Shown one piece after another: positions 7,963 to 16,628 of a stretch of DNA of 64,000 bases. The position numbers and the translations under genes are program-made. The stretch is from Halosimplex salinum. Lineage in GTDB: Archaea > Halobacteriota > Halobacteria > Halobacteriales > Haloarculaceae. The stretch is taken from NCBI RefSeq assembly GCF_003730195.1, contig NZ_QWGG01000002.1, positions 372,001-436,000 on the forward strand. Direction: 5' to 3'. The notes under the pieces are model-generated. The model saw only the letters and a program-made list of their open reading frames with translations. It did no database searches and had not been told where the DNA came from. Position 1 is the stretch's first letter. The number at the start of each line of letters is the position of its first letter.

Positions 7963-9591
7963 CTATCCTGTCAGGACGGCTTCGAGTTCCGCGGGGCTGT
8001 CGGCGCGTCCCGTCACGTCGCCGTCGGAGACGACGACCGCTTCGCCGTCGTCGGCGCGGTCGTCGTCGGGCGAGACGACGGTCTCGTGGTCGACGAGTCG
8101 GAGCGCCGCGCGGTGGAGGTCCGTCCCCGCCTCAGTCCCGACGGCGACGACCTGCGGATCGCGCAGTCGCGCCACCGCCGAGGCGTACGTGGCGACTTCG
8201 ACGCCCATCCGGTCGGTCGCGCCGGCGAATGCCGACAGCGCCTCGCGTGCGGCCTCGCGGTACCGCTCGTCGTCGGTGAGCAGCCACCAGTCGAGGAGCG
8301 CGTCGGCGGCGTCGACGTTCGTGTCGAGGGGATGGAGTGGGCGGTCGAGCAGGCCCTCTCCCTCGGTCGGTCCGTCGCGGAACGCGCCGGACTCGGCCTG
8401 CAGTCGTTCGAGCGTGTAGTCGGCCACCGCCTCGGCGGGTCCGGGTTCGCCCAGCACCGATGCGCTGGTCGCCAGTCCGGCGAGCGTCCGCGCCTGCGCC
8501 GTGAGCAGGCCGGTCTCGCCCACCGCTCCCGTCTCGGGGTCGCCGAAGTGGACGACGCCGCCGTCTTCGCCGACGAGTTCGGAGACGACGTGGTCGCGGG
8601 CGCGCTCGGCGTATCGCTGGGCGCGCTCGTCGTCGGTGTACGCCGCGTAGGTCAGCAGTCCGTCCACTGCGACGCCGTTGTGGCCCGCGAACACCGTCTC
8701 GTCGACGCTCGGCGGGTCGGCGTCCTCGCGCTCGGTCGCCTCCAGCCGGTAGTACGAGTCGTCGCCGCCCTGGCTCGCCGCGAAGGCGTCGCCGGTCCAC
8801 AGGTCCGTCGTCAGGTACTCGACGGTGCGCTCGGCGGTCTCGCGGTAGCTCTCCTCGCCCGTGTAGCGGTAGCCGTGGGCGAACGCTCGGACCAGCGCCG
8901 CGTTCTCGTCGACGAGTTTCTCCCGCTGGGGCGACCCCCAGTTGCGGTTGTGGGAGAAGCGGTAGAAGCCGCCGTCGTAGGTGTCGAGCAGCCGGTTCTG
9001 GACCGCGTCGAGCGTCCGCGTCGCCTGGTCGCGCGCCCGGACCAGCGCGAACTCGATGGTGCGCGGGAGCGGGAACTTCACGTCCGTGCCCCAGCCGCCG
9101 AACTCGTCGTCGTACGCGGCCAGCAGTTGCTCGACCATGTGCTCCTCGGCGCGGGCCGACAGCTCCCCGCCCGGCGGTTCGGAGTCGCTCAACTGACGCG
9201 GGACCGACCCCGCCTCGGTCCCCTTGGCGTCCCACGTGCGACGCACCGCGTCGAGGATCTCGCGGAAGCCGTCGACGCCGAGGAACGTCGCTCCCGTCAG
9301 AACGGTGCCCTCCGGCGTCGTGAACACCGTCGAGGGGAACCCGCCCATGTTGTAGCGGTCGCGGACGCGCGGGTGGCGGTCGACGTTCACCCGGACGGGG
9401 ACGAACCCGTCGTTGACGTTCGCGGCGATGCGCGGCTCGGAGTAGGTCGTGCGGTCCATCTCCCGGCAGTCCTCGCTCCACGGCGCCCACAGCGAGAGCA
9501 GGACCGGCTTGCCCGACCCCGCGGCGCGGCCGAACGCCTCCGGGCCCCACTCGCGCCACTCGACTTTCGTGTCGACCGCTGAATCGTCCAT
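7963..9591 (-). CDS. DUF255/YyaL-type thioredoxin-fold protein
   Basis: 542 residues. The N-terminal ~120 residues match the thioredoxin-like domain of DUF255 (spermatogenesis-associated protein 20/YyaL) with the NMGGFPSTVF segment; the rest is the alpha/alpha-barrel part with SHNRNWGSPQREK. The family usually has a CxxC-type site (CHWCHVM); here the equivalent stretch is WSEDCREMD (residues 38-46), so only the second Cys (C42) remains. It is also shorter than the ~650-700 residue bacterial members. A role in redox handling or sugar isomer chemistry is not settled for the family. Confidence 0.82.
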   Translation of the reverse strand: MDDSAVDTKVEWREWGPEAFGRAAGSGKPVLLSLWAPWSEDCREMDRTTYSEPRIAANVNDGFVPVRVNVDRHPRVRDRYNMGGFPSTVFTTPEGTVLTGATFLGVDGFREILDAVRRTWDAKGTEAGSVPRQLSDSEPPGGELSARAEEHMVEQLLAAYDDEFGGWGTDVKFPLPRTIEFALVRARDQATRTLDAVQNRLLDTYDGGFYRFSHNRNWGSPQREKLVDENAALVRAFAHGYRYTGEESYRETAERTVEYLTTDLWTGDAFAASQGGDDSYYRLEATEREDADPPSVDETVFAGHNGVAVDGLLTYAAYTDDERAQRYAERARDHVVSELVGEDGGVVHFGDPETGAVGETGLLTAQARTLAGLATSASVLGEPGPAEAVADYTLERLQAESGAFRDGPTEGEGLLDRPLHPLDTNVDAADALLDWWLLTDDERYREAAREALSAFAGATDRMGVEVATYASAVARLRDPQVVAVGTEAGTDLHRAALRLVDHETVVSPDDDRADDGEAVVVSDGDVTGRADSPAELEAVLTG

Positions 9592-10126
9592 ACCATCGCT
9601 TCGGCTCCAGCCCGATAAGGGCTAACTGATCGCACTTAGCGGACCGGTCAGTAGTGGCGCGCGCTGTCGAGCGTGCCGAACGATAGTGAGGCCGCGAGAG
9701 GGAGCCGTGCGAGGGATGAGTAACGCAGGGCGAGCGAACGGAGTGAGCGAGTCCGAGTAACGCAGTCGGGTGGGGAGGTGTGAGGCCGGTTGCAGTGCCG
9801 TGCTGTACTGTCTGGTGCTGTTCTCCTGGCGGACTGAAAGGGCGAGACCCGGTCGCGGTGAGTGTAACGAACGGAGTCGCTGGTCGGGCAGTATCCGAGG
9901 GAGCGGAGCGCCGCGAGGATATCCCGCACAGACCCCGCGAGCGGGTCGAGGGCTTTCACCGCTTGCTGACGGTCACAGAGGGCGGTCCAACTCATACCGA
10001 GCGGGTCGAGACCTGTGTCCCAGTCTCGATGCCGCCCGTAGCCAGCCTCCCTCGAATCCGATCTGATAAAATCACAGCCACTCAGCCAACGCTTATGACG
10101 CTCTGTCCCGTCCCTGTAGCAAACAG
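9592..10126. other. repeat-rich intergenic stretch, no gene seen
   Basis: About 535 bp with palindromic GAGCGAACGGAGTGAGCGAG-type sequence, a GGTTGCAGTGCCGTGCTGTA run near 9788 and repeated GAGCGGGTCGAG near 9938 and 9998. Several reading frames are open but have no family resemblance and wrong composition. A TATA-like GATAAAATC at 10065-10073 lies ~55 bp upstream of the zinc-ribbon gene. Confidence 0.5.
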
Positions 10127-10306
10127 ATGGGACTCTTCAACAGGCTCGGCCGGGAGGTCGAACAGTTCAAGCAGACGGCCAAGGAGTCGGCCGAGGAAGC
10201 CCACGACTACCGGTGTGCGGAGTGCGACGCGCGGTTCTCGACCGAACACGACTACTGTCCCGACTGTGGCGAAGACGCGATCGTCGAGACTGCGGACGAG
10301 GAGTAG
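10127..10306 (+). CDS. small zinc-ribbon protein
   Basis: 59 residues, MGLFNRLGREVEQFKQTAKE... The N-terminal half is an amphipathic helix; the C-terminal half carries a two-knuckle zinc ribbon CAEC (30-33) and CPDC (44-47), spaced by ten residues, and an acidic tail. Such one-ribbon proteins are common in haloarchaea and generally have no assigned role. It is preceded by TATA-like GATAAAATC at 10065. Codon composition matches neighbouring genes. Confidence 0.75.
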   Translation: MGLFNRLGREVEQFKQTAKESAEEAHDYRCAECDARFSTEHDYCPDCGEDAIVETADEE

Positions 10307-10361
10307 CGGTCGCTCTCTGCTCAGTTGATCGAAGCAGTCGCGTTCGATCGCAACGGGAACC

Positions 10362-11204
10362 CTATCGCTCGCGGACGACGACGAACTCCGCCAGATCCCT
10401 GAGATACTCCATCGCTTTCGAGTCGTCGGCGTCGACGGCCGCGAGCGCGTCGAGGGCGACCTGTGACTGCTCGTGGGCGCGCTCGTTGGCCTCCTCGGGC
10501 GTCAGGTCGCCGACCTGAACGAGCGAGGGACGCTCCATCGCGGCGTCGTGGCCGGTGGGTTTGCCCAGCTCCTCCGAATCGGCGGTGGCGTCGAGGACGT
10601 CGTCGCGCATCTGGAAGGCGACGCCGACGCGCTCGGCGTACTTGCCGAAGTTCTCGACGGTGTAGGCGTCGGCCTCGGCGGCGATGGCCCCGAGTTCGGC
10701 GGCGGCGCGGAACAGGGCCCCGGTCTTCCGCCGCGCGAGTTCCATGTACTCCTGCTCGCTCGCTGGCTGGGCGACTAGCTCCGTGGCCTCGCCCTCGCCG
10801 AGTTCCACCATCGACTCGGAGACGGCCTGCATCGCCCGTTCGTTGGCGGAGAAGAGGGCGAACGCCTCGCCGAGCAGGCCGTCGCTGGCGATGATCGCCG
10901 GACCGTGGCCGTACTCGGCCCAGGCGCTGGGCGTCCCGCGGCGGAGCTCCGACCGGTCGATGATGTCGTCGACGACCAGCGACGCGCTGTGGACGAGTTC
11001 GATCCCCACGGCGAACTCGACGGCCGTGTCCACGTCGCCGCCCAGCGCCTCACACACCAGCACCGTCACCGTCGGTCGGACCCGCTTCCCACCCGAGAGC
11101 ACGACGTGTCGTACCTCCTCGCCGAGCTCGTCGGGTTCGATGCCGTCGAGGACCGCTTCGAGCCGGTCCTCGACTCGCCCCCGACGACTCTTCAGGTACT
11201 CCAT
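10362..11204 (-). CDS. polyprenyl (geranylgeranyl-type) diphosphate synthase
   Basis: 280 residues from MEYLKSRRGR. Trans-isoprenyl diphosphate synthase with GGKRVRP (38-44, diphosphate binding), first aspartate motif DDIID (79-83) followed by RRG, and second motif MRDDVLD. It condenses isopentenyl diphosphate with allylic diphosphates; in haloarchaea the C20 and longer products feed archaeol lipids, carotenoids, retinal precursors and menaquinone. Product length cannot be told reliably; HSAS before the first motif suggests a medium-to-long chain. An upstream extension to 11255 exists but runs into a hairpin repeat. Confidence 0.85.
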   Translation of the reverse strand: MEYLKSRRGRVEDRLEAVLDGIEPDELGEEVRHVVLSGGKRVRPTVTVLVCEALGGDVDTAVEFAVGIELVHSASLVVDDIIDRSELRRGTPSAWAEYGHGPAIIASDGLLGEAFALFSANERAMQAVSESMVELGEGEATELVAQPASEQEYMELARRKTGALFRAAAELGAIAAEADAYTVENFGKYAERVGVAFQMRDDVLDATADSEELGKPTGHDAAMERPSLVQVGDLTPEEANERAHEQSQVALDALAAVDADDSKAMEYLRDLAEFVVVRER

Positions 11205-11757
11205 CGCCCGTCGGTTAGGAACAGTCCCGCTTGTACCTGACGAACCTGACCCCATGTTTTTGCCGGAGGGGTGTCCTCGGGCCGTCGCTCGCTCACGGGT
11301 CGCTGCGCTCCCCGTCTGCTCGCGGGCCGGAGGCCCGCTCGCACAGTCCGTGGGAGCTTCGCTCCCACGCTATTCGCATCGAGGTCTCCCTCCGGTCGAC
11401 CTCGCCTCGCTCGCGCGGATGCTCACGCTCCTCGGCGAGCGCTGGTGGCAGAAAGCAGTGGAGGGGTGGGAGTGCAGGAGTGAAACCCTGCGAATTGCTT
11501 CGATGGCCCGTGTGTGCGGGCATCGTGCTGGTTTGCCAGTGAGTGGTATAGACTTTGACCCAATTTGCTTAGGTCCGGTGGCTGCAGGCGTCCCACGGCG
11601 GCGCTGTTCCGTGGCGCGGGCGCTACGCTTCGGCTTCGACAGCTTCGACAGAGGCCGTGTTTCCACTGGAGCGTCGGTCCACGCGCCACGGGACGGGAGC
11701 GGCCCCCAGCCATCACTGACCGACGGTTCCTCTCCCCCGATTCCCTTCGTCCCGCCG
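11205..11757. repeat. repeat-filled intergenic region
   Basis: Starts with CCCATGTTTTTGCCGGAGGG at 11251-11270, which is the inverse of the right arm of hairpin copy 1, followed by stacked inverted repeats (GTGGGAGCTTCGCTCCCAC near 11350). From about 11470 to 11750 the sequence is less palindromic and codes for nothing I recognise; it may be the decayed end of a mobile element. Confidence 0.55.
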
Positions 11758-12045
11758 TCACTCACGAAACGCACGCCAGCAGAGCCACAGTCCGGCCGCG
11801 ACGGCGGCGGGACCGCTCACGAGAAAGAGTGCGCGCGAGGGGAACGGCACGACGGCCGTACAGCCGTGGGGCCACGGTCCCTGCTGGACGCAGGCGCTCG
11901 TCGGCAACGCCGCGAGCGTGAGAACCAGCCCGCAGAGACCCAGGACGGCACCGATCTGCAACAGCTTCGCCGCCCGGCGCTGTCGCTCTAGCTCCGCCCA
12001 GCGCTCACGGACGGCCCGCCGTTCCCACTCGGCGCCCCGTTCCAT
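11758..12045 (-). CDS. small two-helix membrane protein, unknown function
   Basis: 95 residues from MERGAEWERR. A charged N-terminal helix rich in Arg and Glu (1-28) is followed by hydrophobic segment about 33-53, a loop with two cysteines (SACVQQGPWPHGC) and a second hydrophobic segment about 68-91. Both termini are predicted cytoplasmic, with the Cys loop outside. Start chosen at the second Met because a cluster of upstream codons is poorly typical. No family known to me. Confidence 0.55.
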   Translation of the reverse strand: MERGAEWERRAVRERWAELERQRRAAKLLQIGAVLGLCGLVLTLAALPTSACVQQGPWPHGCTAVVPFPSRALFLVSGPAAVAAGLWLCWRAFRE

Positions 12046-12199
12046 TCCCTCGAGATACGGCACGAGACTACCTCACGGTTCTTTCCAGGCACTTGCGGGT
12101 AGGCGGTCCCGACCGAGTCCCGTCGCCCTCCCGGGGTCACTTGGTTGCGCTAGCCGGTAGGACTATGTGTCGGTGTCGCATGGGTCTGTCCGTATCGCT

Positions 12200-12466
12200 A
12201 TGCAATCGTGCCAAAACTGTCAGGCGGTCATCGACGAGTACACCCTGGACAAACAACTCGAACCCCTGCGCGACCTCACAGTCGACGACTTCAACGTCTG
12301 CGTCGACTGTACGACAGTCGTAGACGGCGCGTGCGTGGAGTGCGGCGGTGCGGTGTACGTCCCCCGGACCGAATCGGCGAAACCCGACTACTGCCCGGCC
12401 TGCCGCTCCGACCTCATCGACCGCACTGGTCGCGACCCCGGCTGGCACCTCGAAACCCCGTCCTGA
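12200..12466 (+). CDS. haloarchaeal small zinc-finger protein
   Basis: 88 residues from MQSCQNCQAVI. Four CxxC pairs (CQNC, CVDC, CVEC, CPAC) can hold two zinc ions in a double-ribbon arrangement. Conserved small proteins of this form are widespread in haloarchaea without assigned function; nucleic acid or protein binding is a guess. It is divergent from the membrane protein and convergent with the HAD gene. The short upstream extension lacks zinc-finger character. Confidence 0.75.
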   Translation: MQSCQNCQAVIDEYTLDKQLEPLRDLTVDDFNVCVDCTTVVDGACVECGGAVYVPRTESAKPDYCPACRSDLIDRTGRDPGWHLETPS

Positions 12467-12577
12467 TCGACCCCGTCGGTTCCCTGCAGTAGACGCGGCC
12501 GCGCTCCTGCGGCCGCTCGTTTTCGTCACGAGACGATGTCTCGTCGTCCGCGGCCTGCACCGACCGCGCAACCGACT

Positions 12578-13237
12578 TCAGGTCGCGCAGATGTCGTGGA
12601 GGTCGTCGAGCGAGTCGATGTCCCACGTGGGCCACACGTTGAGGTCCCAGTCGCTGCGGTGGGGGCGACGGATGAACGCCGAGTCGATGCCGGCGTTCTC
12701 CGCCGCCTCGATGTCGGACTCGTTGTCGCCGACGAACAGCGCCGACTCCGCGTCGAGATCCGACAGCGCGCGTTCGATGTAGTGCGGGTGGGGCTTGCGG
12801 AGCGTGAGGCTCTCGATGGTCGCCTCGCGCCCGTAGGCGGTCTCGAACAGCCCGTCGATCTCGAAGTGGTCGAGGAGGAAGTCGACCGTCTCCTGCTGGT
12901 TCGAGCTGACGATCCCGGTCGACACGTCGAGGTCGGCCAGCGTGTGGACGTCCCCGTAGGGCGTCTTCCGGCCCGCGCGCGCCTCCTCCTGCTGGGCGCC
13001 CGAGACCGTGCTGTCGCGTGCCCGCCAGAACTGCTCCGGTTCGAAGTCGTACACGTCGCTGACGGTCTCGACCTGTTCGGGGGTCGCACCGATAGTCATG
13101 TCTTCCACGTGATCGGGGTCGGGGTCGGTCACGCCGAACTGCGCAAACGTCGCTTCGGTAGCCTCGCGGAGAACGTCGAAATGCGTCCGGCCGACGAGGA
13201 CACCGTCGTTGTCGAAGACGACGGTATCGTAAGTCAT
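12578..13237 (-). CDS. HAD-superfamily hydrolase
   Basis: 219 residues from MTYDTVVFDNDGVL. HAD motif I is FDNDG (Asp9 nucleophile, Asp11 acid/base), motif II is the Ser in GIVSSN, motif III is the Lys in RKPHP and motif IV is VGDNESD. The cap is the helical C1 type of phosphoglycolate phosphatase/beta-phosphoglucomutase relatives. Substrate unknown; a sugar phosphate or glycolate phosphatase is plausible. Start chosen so the beta strand before motif I begins the protein. Confidence 0.85.
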   Translation of the reverse strand: MTYDTVVFDNDGVLVGRTHFDVLREATEATFAQFGVTDPDPDHVEDMTIGATPEQVETVSDVYDFEPEQFWRARDSTVSGAQQEEARAGRKTPYGDVHTLADLDVSTGIVSSNQQETVDFLLDHFEIDGLFETAYGREATIESLTLRKPHPHYIERALSDLDAESALFVGDNESDIEAAENAGIDSAFIRRPHRSDWDLNVWPTWDIDSLDDLHDICAT

Positions 13238-13509
13238 ACGTGTACTTATGAACGCGGCCTGATAAAGATAGCGTGTGCGCGACTCCGCTTCCGGCGCCCG
13301 TCTCGGGCGCGCTGCGTACACCACCGGCGACGGCGACTCGACCTCGTTTCACTCCGCGAGACCAGCGGACCGCGTCGCGACGCCGCTCGGACCTGTCTAT
13401 CTTTTACATCGATCAGATCTTTCGCTTATGTCGATACAATATAGAATACTCGGTACGTGTATGTAGCCATTTGGCAACCTCTTTACGGCCACTCCAGAGA
13501 CTTCGCCTG

Positions 13510-14739
13510 ATGCACGACACCGAGTCAGACGGCGAGGAAGACGAGTCATTCAGTCGGCGAGCGATCCTGCGGAGCGGCGGCGTCCTCGCGGCGACGGCAG
13601 TCGCCGGGTGTTCCGGCGACGGAGGCGACACCGACACGCCGGCAGCGACGGACTCTCCGGCGCCCACTCCGACCGCGACGGCGACGCCGACGGAGACGCC
13701 GACGGCCACGCCCAGCCCGAGCCCGACGGCGACGGAGACACCGACCGCGACACCGACGCCGACCGAGGAACCGCTCCCCACCGTCGATGAGTTCGAGTAC
13801 GCGGACGGAGCGTCGGCCGACGGTCTCTCGGCGTCGCTCGTCTCCGCGCACACGGGGACGATCACCGACGCTGGCTCGGTCACTATCGCGGAACAGGGGC
13901 AGCGGGACCGCTCCAACAGCCCTGCCAGCCCCGTCGACGTGACCCGGCGAGTCGGCTCCGCGGGTGTCTTGCAGGAGCGGGACACGGGCGACGTGACCGA
14001 GCGACTGTGGGCGTCCACCTCGGAGTCGGACGCGTTCGTCCAGCTCGACGCCGGCTTCGAGCAGCGATACCGGATCGATTCGAGCGGCCCGTCACCAGAC
14101 CAGGCGCTCGGTGCCGACCGACTCGAACTCCTCCTCCGGGCCGGAGAGTGGGGCGGCGTCACGGAGATCACGGAACAGAACGGCCGCCCCGTCGCCGAGT
14201 ACGTGACGTCGACGGCCGCCCACGACCAGTCCGCTCTCCGACTCGTCGGCGGCGACAGCCTCGACGCGTTTCAGGCGCGGATCTTCCTCACGCAGGGGGG
14301 CTACCTGAGTCGCTACGAGTACGATATCACGGCCACCGACGGCGACCAGACGGTCACGGCTACGCGGACCGCGTCGTTCACCGGCGTCGGCGACACCGAC
14401 GTGTCCCAGCCTGACTGGTACGACACCGCCGTCGCCGAGGGGTACCAGTTCGAGGCCCAGATCGTCGAGGACAACCAGGCCCTGCGACTCGACGTGACGA
14501 ACGGCACGCCCGTCGAACAGCTAGACGTGGTCCTCGACAGCCGAAGCGGCCACGGGAGGGGCTCCATCTCCGAGTCCGTGAGCGAGGGCGACACGCTGTA
14601 CCTCTCGTACACGGGCGACCGGACGCTCACGTACGGAATCAACGAACTCCCGGACCAGACGTCGACCTTCGAGGAGTTCGTCTTCGCCGAGGTCAGAGAC
14701 GGCCCGTTCTCCCTCTTCGACCGGTTCTTCCGCTTATAG
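13510..14739 (+). CDS. Tat-exported lipoprotein, unknown function
   Basis: 409 residues. The N terminus has a twin-arginine signal (SRRAILRSGG) followed by a hydrophobic stretch and the lipobox AVAGC, so it should be exported folded and lipid-anchored outside the cell. Residues about 45-95 are a Thr/Pro linker (repeats such as TPTATPTPTE), typical of haloarchaeal surface proteins. The remaining ~310 residues form a beta-rich domain ending in FSLFDRFFRL; no enzyme motif was recognised. It is monocistronic and followed immediately by a hairpin repeat. Confidence 0.8.
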   Translation: MHDTESDGEEDESFSRRAILRSGGVLAATAVAGCSGDGGDTDTPAATDSPAPTPTATATPTETPTATPSPSPTATETPTATPTPTEEPLPTVDEFEYADGASADGLSASLVSAHTGTITDAGSVTIAEQGQRDRSNSPASPVDVTRRVGSAGVLQERDTGDVTERLWASTSESDAFVQLDAGFEQRYRIDSSGPSPDQALGADRLELLLRAGEWGGVTEITEQNGRPVAEYVTSTAAHDQSALRLVGGDSLDAFQARIFLTQGGYLSRYEYDITATDGDQTVTATRTASFTGVGDTDVSQPDWYDTAVAEGYQFEAQIVEDNQALRLDVTNGTPVEQLDVVLDSRSGHGRGSISESVSEGDTLYLSYTGDRTLTYGINELPDQTSTFEEFVFAEVRDGPFSLFDRFFRL

Positions 14740-14746
14740 ATTATCT

Positions 14747-14884
14747 ATTTCCCGGAGGGATGCTCCGCGACCCCTCCGGCAAAAACACGGTCTCCTCGAG
14801 CGAAGCGAGACGAGGCTCGGGAGAGCTTTGCTCTCCCGGTGGTGAAAAAGGCCGTACGGTTCGCTCGGCGGATGCTCAGTACAG
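14747..14884. repeat. hairpin repeat element, copy 2
   Basis: Same module order as the element at 1482-1611: ATTTCCCGGAGGG, inverse arm CCCCTCCGGCAAAAACACGG, a palindrome (GGGAGAGC.TTTGCTCTCCC), GGTGGTGAAAAAGGCCG and CGGATGCTCAGTACAG. It begins 8 bp after the lipoprotein stop codon and could act as its terminator. From 14885 to 15121 the DNA turns AT-richer and holds no gene; TATTTACT-like sequence near 15090 may be the beta-lactamase promoter. Confidence 0.7.
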
Positions 14885-15121
14885 AGTACTCACCTGTCGT
14901 TCGGTCCAGAAGATGTATTCTGAATAAACCATCGAACCAGTACGAGGACGCTCACAGAGTTTCGGGACAACCGTGTTCTCGTCGGTCCCACCGTCAAATC
15001 AATCACTCCAGTCTCGTCGTTCCCGAGCATCTGTTGAGGGGCGATTCCCTGTTGAAGACGTTCTGTGATATCTGGAACGTTACAACGATTTACTATCTCT
15101 AACGTCGTATATTCGGGCGTT

Positions 15122-16246
15122 ATGGAACAGCGAGAAGCTAAATCACGTCTCGAATCCAGATTACGATCTGCCGTCAGAGACAGTCCCGACCTCCACTCCG
15201 CGTACTTGTTGGTCCATTCCGATAGCCGGGACCTGCATTGGAATATGGCCACCGGACGGACGGGAGATACCGAAGCCGCTCCAGAGCAACCATTCTACGC
15301 AGCCAGCATCGGCAAGAGCTTCACGTCGACAATCGTGGCCATGCTCTCGGACGACGGCCAGCTCAGTTTCGACGACCCGATAGGAGAGTATCTATCGACC
15401 TCGATCCTCGACGGCCTTCACACGATTGACGGGACAGACTACACAGACGAGATTCGAATCAGTCATCTCCTCGGTCACACCTCCGGACTTCCGCACTCCC
15501 TCCCCGAAGGCGGAAAGATGTTTTTGAACACTCGACTGGAAGCATCACCCGAGGGGAAGACACTGTTCGACGAGATGTTGGCGGACCCGGACCGGACGTG
15601 GGAACCGGAAGCGACTATCGAATGGGCGAAACGAAATCTGGAGCCCCACTTCCCGCCCGGCGAGGACTGTTACTATTCGGAGTTCGGGTACAATTTGCTC
15701 GGACTGATTATCGAGAGCGTGACCGACCAACCGTATCACGAGGCCCTGAAGGAGTTCCTCTTTGACCCATTGGAGATGGAGCATTCGTACTTACCCCCGT
15801 TCTCAGAACCCGCAGTAGACAGCGAACTCCCCACAGCTCCATTTTACATCGGCGAGACGAAGCTCGACGTGGACACAGTGCCTTCGTTGAGCGCCTTCTA
15901 TGCCGGTGGACAGACCGTAAACACCGCAGAAGAACTGTTTCGGTTCCATCGGGCCCTGGTCGAGGGCAAACTCGTATCCGAGGAGACGCTCCAGGAGATG
16001 CGGCAGTGGAACAAACTGTGGCAAGGAATCGACTACGGCTACGGCTTCGTCCGCATTCGCCCCTTCCCGTTTCTCGAACGATTCCACTCGTGGGGTGGAC
16101 TCGGCGCGAGTAGCGCGTTCATGGTGTACAATCCCTCGATCGATGTCTATCTGGTCGGAACATTCAACCAGTGGTCGTATATGCGAAAGAGCATGATGTT
16201 TCTCTTCCGAACGCTCCGTTCGATCTCGAAGGTGGAACGAACCTGA
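15122..16246 (+). CDS. serine beta-lactamase-like hydrolase (class C/PBP4 family)
   Basis: 374 residues from MEQREAKSRL. The family's S-x-x-K motif is SIGK (62-65). The usual Y-x-N appears as YSE in YYSEFGYNLLG, and the H-x-G-like third motif as HSWGGLG. There is no signal peptide, so the protein should be cytoplasmic. Relatives hydrolyse esters or peptides rather than beta-lactams. Codon third positions are visibly less GC-rich (TTG, ATT, TAT, AAT common) than in neighbours, and hairpin repeats lie on both sides, suggesting recent acquisition. Function is not predictable beyond serine hydrolase. Confidence 0.82.
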   Translation: MEQREAKSRLESRLRSAVRDSPDLHSAYLLVHSDSRDLHWNMATGRTGDTEAAPEQPFYAASIGKSFTSTIVAMLSDDGQLSFDDPIGEYLSTSILDGLHTIDGTDYTDEIRISHLLGHTSGLPHSLPEGGKMFLNTRLEASPEGKTLFDEMLADPDRTWEPEATIEWAKRNLEPHFPPGEDCYYSEFGYNLLGLIIESVTDQPYHEALKEFLFDPLEMEHSYLPPFSEPAVDSELPTAPFYIGETKLDVDTVPSLSAFYAGGQTVNTAEELFRFHRALVEGKLVSEETLQEMRQWNKLWQGIDYGYGFVRIRPFPFLERFHSWGGLGASSAFMVYNPSIDVYLVGTFNQWSYMRKSMMFLFRTLRSISKVERT

Positions 16247-16403
16247 CGATAGCTTCGCAAGCGATAGAAGAACCAATTTTAGAGCGTACAGTCAGGGTAT
16301 TTAGGTGCCAAGCTCTGGCATCCCAGTGAGTAATCAATACGCACTCCGAACCGAACGGGCAGTCCGACCTGCGAAGCGCGAAACCAGCGATCCTGTTCCT
16401 TTC

Positions 16404-16628
16404 CCGCCGAACTGCTCGGTCAGCGCCGGTACAACCTGATAACCATCTTTTCCACTCGGGGCCGCTCACTGCGTTCGCACCCCACTCGTGGAAAAACATG
16501 GGTGAAAAACCGTCAGAGCAAAGCTCTGACGACCCCTCGTTCGCCTCGCTCACGAGGAAGACCGCACCTCGCTCCCGTCGGTCGCTCGGTGCGGCGAACC
16601 GGCTCGGCGCTTCGCGCCTCGCCGGACG
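16404..16628. repeat. hairpin element with a duplicated etfA 3' end
   Basis: 16404-16429 repeats, base for base, 26 bp of the end of etfA at 16633-16658 (codons for PALTEQFGG). Between the copies lies CATCTTTTCCACTCG, a fold-back, GTGGAAAAACATGGGTGAAA and further palindromes (GTCAGAGCAAAGCTCTGAC). The gap 16247-16403 has no gene. Confidence 0.7.

Noticed and set aside
5874-8279. 801-codon open frame on the plus strand
   Set aside because: Runs antisense over three well-supported genes and shows no family motif.
11470-11750. Hypothetical proteins in the gap before the small membrane gene
   Set aside because: Several overlapping frames on both strands, none with family or codon support.
13630-13790. 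Tandem-repeat DNA (ACGCCGAC-type)
   Set aside because: It encodes the Thr/Pro linker of the lipoprotein; ordinary low-complexity coding sequence.
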